Origin: Pseudomonadota bacterium
GTDB lineage: Bacteria > Pseudomonadota > Alphaproteobacteria > Rhizobiales > Hyphomicrobiaceae
Length of the DNA: 64,000 nt
Assembly: GCA_023405815.1 (NCBI GenBank)
Contig: JAEXXM010000010.1
Location: 71,644 to 135,643, forward strand
Direction: 5' to 3'
Under the pieces are notes generated by a model. The model searched no databases, was not told the DNA's origin, and worked only from the letters and a program-made list of their open reading frames with translations. Positions 60,854-64,000 of this stretch are shown here, piece after piece. Position 1 is the first letter of the stretch. Each line of letters opens with the position of its first letter. Position numbers and translations under genes: made by a program.

Positions 60854-61262
60854 GTGAAGGAGATGTCGATGAATTGCATGACGCGTCTGCGCTGATCCGC
60901 GCTGTACTTGTCGGTCCGCCCGAGTCTCGAAGCGGCTGGCGTGGCAAAGATCGCCCGCGATGATCAGCGCGCCTCCCTTGAGCGGGTGCCCGTGAAAGTC
61001 CTCAGCCTCGAGATGCAGATTGCTCAAGTCATGGCAGCGCGTCGCGTGTTCCCCGCATCGGGTGAGATCGCGACTGTGGGCCCGGGCTTTGGCCTTGTCG
61101 GCTAAGCCGCGTAACGTCTCGTGCTGCGCGCCTCTTCCCGTGCGGACAAGAATCCGGTCATGCCGTACGGCTCTTGAGAATAATGTTTGCGTTGAATCAA
61201 GGCCTTATATGCCTTTTGGAAGCGGACAATCTAGCGAGAATCTTGGTTTGCTCATCACCGCA
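60854..61262. other. Gene-poor stretch between fic and abiE
   Basis: Nothing in these 409 bp has coding support. A short frame at 60908-61105 has low-quality composition and no ribosome site. The base content turns AT-rich from about 61170, where the abiE control region begins. Confidence 0.4.
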
Positions 61263-61338
61263 TTTGCTAAGTTCAGCTTAGCTAAATAGTCAATTGATAA
61301 ACTGGAATTGAGTTCAGCATTGTGCTAATTTGCTAAGT
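61263..61338 (+). promoter_or_regulatory. abiE operator region
   Basis: TTTGCTAAG (61263-61271) with CTTAGC (61277-61282) forms an inverted repeat around TTCAG, and TTTGCTAAG occurs again at 61329 just before the abiEi ATG. GTTCAGC is also repeated (61271 and 61312). AbiEi-type antitoxins repress their operon by binding such repeats. Confidence 0.55.
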
Positions 61339-62169
61339 ATGTCTAAGCAAAAACGCCAAACGCTAAACTGGTTGGAGCACAACCTTCCTGAAGGCTTGGT
61401 GGTCGATTCCGCCTGGCTCAGCCGCCGCGGCTACTCAACCGCGCTGCGCAGCCAATACGTTGCCGCAGGCTGGCTAAACCAGCCGGCGAGACGCATCTAT
61501 CAGCGCCGCCGTGGACACGTTACCTGGCAGCAGGCGGTCGTCTCGCTGCAAACGCTGCTTGCGCGCGATCTCGCGGTCGGCGGCCGCACCGCACTCGAGC
61601 TCCAGGGCTATGCCCATTATTTGCAGCAGGGCGCGCCGACCGTCTATCTCTACGGTCCGGAAAAGCCGCCGACCTGGCTCAAGGACCTTCCGACCGACGC
61701 CCGCTTCGTCTATCGCAACGACGGCAGGCTGTTTCACAAGCATCGCGTTTCGACGGCGCCGCACAGCCTGGAGGCCGGTTCCGCAATCGACAAGCAGCAA
61801 GCCGGCATGCTCGTTCAGCCCTGGGGGCCTTGGAACTGGCCGCTGGTGCTCTCGAGCCCGGAGCGCGCCATCCTCGAATTGCTCGACGAACTGCCCGATC
61901 ACGAAAGCTTCCATCAGGCCGACTTGCTGATGGAGGGACTGAGCACGCTGGGGCCCCGCCGGCTCCAGACGCTCCTCGCCGACTGCAAGAGCGTGAAGGC
62001 AAAGCGTCTGTTCTTCTTCTTCGCCGATCGCCACAAGCATTCCTGGCTCCGGCATCTCGATCGCGACGCCGTCGATCTCGGCAAGGGCAAGCGCATGCTT
62101 GTCAAAGGGGGACGATTCGATCCCAAATACCTGATGACCGTCCCCGGGGATCTTGATGGCGTTCAATGA
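61339..62169 (+). CDS. abiEi: AbiEi-family type IV antitoxin
   Basis: This 276-aa protein starts MSKQKRQTLNWLEHNLPEGL and has the AbiEi N-terminal winged-helix antitoxin domain (VVDSAWLSRRGYSTALRSQYVAAGWLNQPARRIYQRR) and a C-terminal AbiEi domain (GGRTALELQGYAHYLQQGAPTVYLYGPE; SSPERAILELLDELPDHESF). It represses the operon and counters the nucleotidyltransferase toxin. It overlaps abiEii by 14 bp. Confidence 0.93.
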   Translation: MSKQKRQTLNWLEHNLPEGLVVDSAWLSRRGYSTALRSQYVAAGWLNQPARRIYQRRRGHVTWQQAVVSLQTLLARDLAVGGRTALELQGYAHYLQQGAPTVYLYGPEKPPTWLKDLPTDARFVYRNDGRLFHKHRVSTAPHSLEAGSAIDKQQAGMLVQPWGPWNWPLVLSSPERAILELLDELPDHESFHQADLLMEGLSTLGPRRLQTLLADCKSVKAKRLFFFFADRHKHSWLRHLDRDAVDLGKGKRMLVKGGRFDPKYLMTVPGDLDGVQ

Positions 62170-63151
62170 TGTCTACCTGCGCCAGGTAAATCTGCTGCTT
62201 CGCGCCATTCCGTTCATCGCGCGCGAGGAGTCCTTCGCCCTCAAGGGCGGCACCGCCATCAACCTGTTCGTCCGGGATCTGCCGCGCCTCTCCGTCGACA
62301 TCGACCTCACCTATCTGCCGGTCCTCAATCGCAGCCGCTCGCTTGGTGCCATCGACAAGGCGATGAAGCGCGTGGCCGAACGCGTCAAAAAAGGCATGCG
62401 CGGCGCGCGCATCACCACCTCGGCTACCGAAGGCGCGATCACCAAGCTGTTCATCCGCGAACAGGGCGTGCAGATCACCGTCGAGGTGACGCCGGTCCTG
62501 CGCGGCTGCGCCTACGAGCCCGGGCTCCGGAGCGTCAGCCCCGCGGTCGAGGATCGGTTCGGCTTCGCCGAGATCCAGGTGCTCTCCTTTCCCGATCTCT
62601 ACGCTGGCAAGATCGTGGCCGCCCTCGACCGCCAGCACCCGCGCGACCTGTTCGATGTTCGCGCCCTTCTGGCTAATGAAGGCATCAGCGAGGAGCTCCG
62701 CGCCGCCTTCATTGTCTATCTCCTCAGCCATACACGGCCGATGGCGGAAGTCCTCGCCGCCAGGTCCAAGGACATCGCCTCGGCCTTCGCCAACAGCTTC
62801 GATGGCATGACTGAGGAGCCGGTTGCGTTCGAGGATCTGCTGCAAACGCGCACCGAGATCGTGGATGCCATCGTCGGCAACATGCCCGAGGCGCACCGCA
62901 GGTTCCTGATCAGCTTTGAAGCGGGCGAGCCCGACTGGTCGCTATTGCCGATACCCAAGGTCGACAGGCTGCCGGCCGTGAAGTGGCGGCAGCAGAACCT
63001 CGCCACGCTCACCAAGAACAGGCGCATCGAACTCGTCGCCGCGCTCGAATCGGTGCTCGGTCAGCAGCCGCGACCGGCGCAATGGACTCTGCTTCCGGAA
63101 CCGAGTGCGCCGCCACGCAAGCGCAAGGGCGCGCGCAAGGCGCGCTCATAG
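62156..63151 (+). CDS. abiEii: AbiEii/AbiGii nucleotidyltransferase toxin
   Basis: This 331-aa protein has the AbiEii motifs FALKGGTAINLFVRDLPRLSVDIDLTYLP (polymerase beta-like GG-S and D-x-D), a KLFIREQGVQITVEVTPV strand and DLYAGKIVAALDRQHPRDLFDV. It blocks translation by acting on tRNA or other RNA in the related MenT enzymes. GGGGAT lies upstream of the ATG at 62156; the TTG at 62153 is also possible. Abortive infection role by family. Confidence 0.93.
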   Translation: MAFNDVYLRQVNLLLRAIPFIAREESFALKGGTAINLFVRDLPRLSVDIDLTYLPVLNRSRSLGAIDKAMKRVAERVKKGMRGARITTSATEGAITKLFIREQGVQITVEVTPVLRGCAYEPGLRSVSPAVEDRFGFAEIQVLSFPDLYAGKIVAALDRQHPRDLFDVRALLANEGISEELRAAFIVYLLSHTRPMAEVLAARSKDIASAFANSFDGMTEEPVAFEDLLQTRTEIVDAIVGNMPEAHRRFLISFEAGEPDWSLLPIPKVDRLPAVKWRQQNLATLTKNRRIELVAALESVLGQQPRPAQWTLLPEPSAPPRKRKGARKARS

Positions 63152-63220
63152 TTGCGTCGCGCTTCTCCCGCTTGCCACTCGAACACCGCAGCACCTCGCA
63201 TCACACACGCACACTGCATC

Positions 63221-63242
63221 GGTGTGTGCCCGGTGTGTGCCC
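63221..63242. repeat. Tandem 11-bp direct repeat near the tRNA
   Basis: GGTGTGTGCCC occurs twice in tandem, preceded at 63201-63214 by a CACACACGCACAC tract, so a hairpin is possible. It lies 47 bp left of the tRNA-Ala gene's 3' end and may be an arm-type site of an integrase or a terminator-like structure of abiEii. Confidence 0.5.
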
Positions 63243-63288
63243 GCGGGTTTCGAGAATTTGGGGCGACGACGTAAGTGCCTGACTTAAT

Positions 63289-63364
63289 TGGTGGAGCCGA
63301 GGGGAATCGAACCCCTGACCTCTGCAGTGCGATTGCAGCGCTCTCCCATCTGAGCTACGGCCCC
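63289..63364 (-). tRNA. tRNA-Ala (anticodon CGC)
   Basis: The minus strand folds into a full cloverleaf: acceptor GGGGCCG/CGGCTCC with the G3-U70 pair that marks Ala, D-arm GCTC-AGATGGGA-GAGC, anticodon stem CTGCA/TGCAG with loop ATCGCAC (anticodon CGC), T-arm AGGGG-TTCGAAT-CCCCT, and an encoded CCA end. Its 3' end faces the element, the usual side for tRNA-targeted integration. Confidence 0.95.
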
Positions 63365-63508
63365 TTGAGGGTCGGCGCATTTACGGCAGCGTCCCGAATC
63401 TTGTCAAGAAATCGCGTCCGGGGGCCGGAAAGAAGCCGCGCATATGCTTGCAGGGCGCTGCCGTCAAAGGCTACACGTGGCCCCGAGCACCACCTGGAGC
63501 GGCACACG

Positions 63509-63814
63509 ATGGTCCTGCTACGCCTGATCGACTTCCTGAGCTACCTCATCACCCTATACACCTACGTCGTCATCGCCAGCGTGATCCTCAGCTGGCTCAT
63601 GGCCTTTGGGGTGGTGAACCCCTACAACCAGACGGTCCGGGCTATCTGGCAGGGGCTCAACGCGGTTACCGAGCCGCTCCTGCGCCCCATCCGCAACATG
63701 ATGCCGAACCTCGGCGCCATCGACATCTCGCCCATCGTCCTGCTGCTCGCCTGCTTCTTCGTCCAGAGCGTCGTGCTGGGCTCCTTGAGAGACCTGGTCC
63801 TAGCCTCGGGATGA
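63509..63814 (+). CDS. YggT-family membrane protein
   Basis: This 101-aa protein has two hydrophobic segments (residues 5-30 and 68-92) and the YggT pattern: YTYVVIASVILSWLMAFGVVNPYNQ, AVTEPLLRPIRNMMPNLGAIDISPIVLLLACFF. YggT proteins belong to the CCB3/YggT family, with roles in membrane or cofactor assembly not settled in bacteria. The ATG at 63509 gives the normal family length. Its stop overlaps the next gene's ATG. Confidence 0.93.
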   Translation: MVLLRLIDFLSYLITLYTYVVIASVILSWLMAFGVVNPYNQTVRAIWQGLNAVTEPLLRPIRNMMPNLGAIDISPIVLLLACFFVQSVVLGSLRDLVLASG

Positions 63815-64000
63815 CGGCCGCCGATCAACCATGGCGGGCGGGGCAAGGGTGCGTCATCGTGCGCGTGCGCGTCACCCCGAAATCGTCGATAGAAGGCATC
63901 GACGGCGTCATTCCGAGCGCGGAAGGGATGGCGCTTCAAGCCCGCGTGCGCGCGGTGCCGGCCGAGGGGGAGGCCAACGCGGCGGTGGAAAAGCTCATCG
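63811..64000 (+). CDS. DUF167 (YggU) protein, partial at right edge
   Basis: The first 63 residues show the DUF167 pattern VRVTPKSSIEGIDGVI and LQARVRAVPAEGEANAAVEKLI. The gene starts with ATG overlapping the YggT stop (ATGA) and runs off the window. YggT-DUF167 is a conserved chromosomal pair, so this side is core genome. Confidence 0.93.
   Translation, partial: MTAADQPWRAGQGCVIVRVRVTPKSSIEGIDGVIPSAEGMALQARVRAVPAEGEANAAVEKLI

Noticed and set aside
59789..61027. 412-aa open frame opposite the Fic gene
   Set aside because: Antisense to a gene with an intact Fic motif; no ribosome site or family pattern.
63275..63508. N-terminal extension of the YggT protein through the tRNA region
   Set aside because: It would read across tRNA-Ala; the YggT family begins at about MVLLRLIDFLSYL.

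Overview
The window looks like GC-rich alphaproteobacterial DNA, probably Hyphomicrobiales-like. The clues are a CIRCE-controlled groES-groEL operon, a ROSE-like thermometer before an IbpA-type small heat-shock gene, an alphaproteobacterial style of mobile-element backbone (ArdC, DUF736-like, DUF6876-like, ParB-like, VirD4-like coupling protein with a relaxase) and a YggT-DUF167 pair at the right edge. The species cannot be named from the sequence alone.

Layout. 1-8.7 kb is a stress block: an ABC exporter (permease cut by the window edge, plus ATPase), groL/groS, a receiver-domain protein, a CBS-domain protein coupled to a 28-aa membrane peptide, two Hsp20 chaperones, a divergent HtrA protease and two small proteins. 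8.7-13.2 kb carries element maintenance genes: AlpA-like regulator, RepL-like initiator with AT-rich direct repeats, and ParA with a ribbon-helix-helix partner. 13.4-23.6 kb is a surface-protein cargo: a 2233-aa fibre that starts like a pilin and ends in a self-cleaving S74 chaperone, a convergent FimB-sized tyrosine recombinase, a perfect 18-bp inverted repeat enclosing 105 bp, and two membrane-protein genes. An IS30-family element follows.

25-44 kb is a defence and toxin-antitoxin island: CcdAB, an AAA+ ATPase/subtilisin-like protease pair lying between two ~225-bp direct repeats, a five-gene overlapping operon hsdR-hsdM-hsdS-gajA-gajB (type I restriction-modification plus Gabija), a zinc-finger-like protein and an HTH/PIN pair. 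44-59 kb is mobile-element backbone: ParB-like protein, RhuM, ArdC, a frameshifted RelE-like toxin with an intact antitoxin, a chain of tiny overlapping genes ending in a DNA methyltransferase, a coupling protein, MobC-like and relaxase genes and a candidate oriT. 58.4-63.2 kb adds RHH/Doc, a Fic protein preceded by a helically phased TTTTTCATG array, and AbiEi/AbiEii. tRNA-Ala(CGC), YggT and DUF167 look chromosomal, so the element probably ends against the 3' end of the tRNA.

Taken together, this is probably an integrated mobilizable or partly decayed conjugative element: it has relaxase and coupling protein but no type IV secretion genes in view. It carries restriction, Gabija, AbiE, Fic and at least five toxin-antitoxin modules. 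The most unusual parts are the pilin/fibre/recombinase/inverted-repeat cassette, the AAA+/S8 pair between direct repeats, and the phased array before fic.
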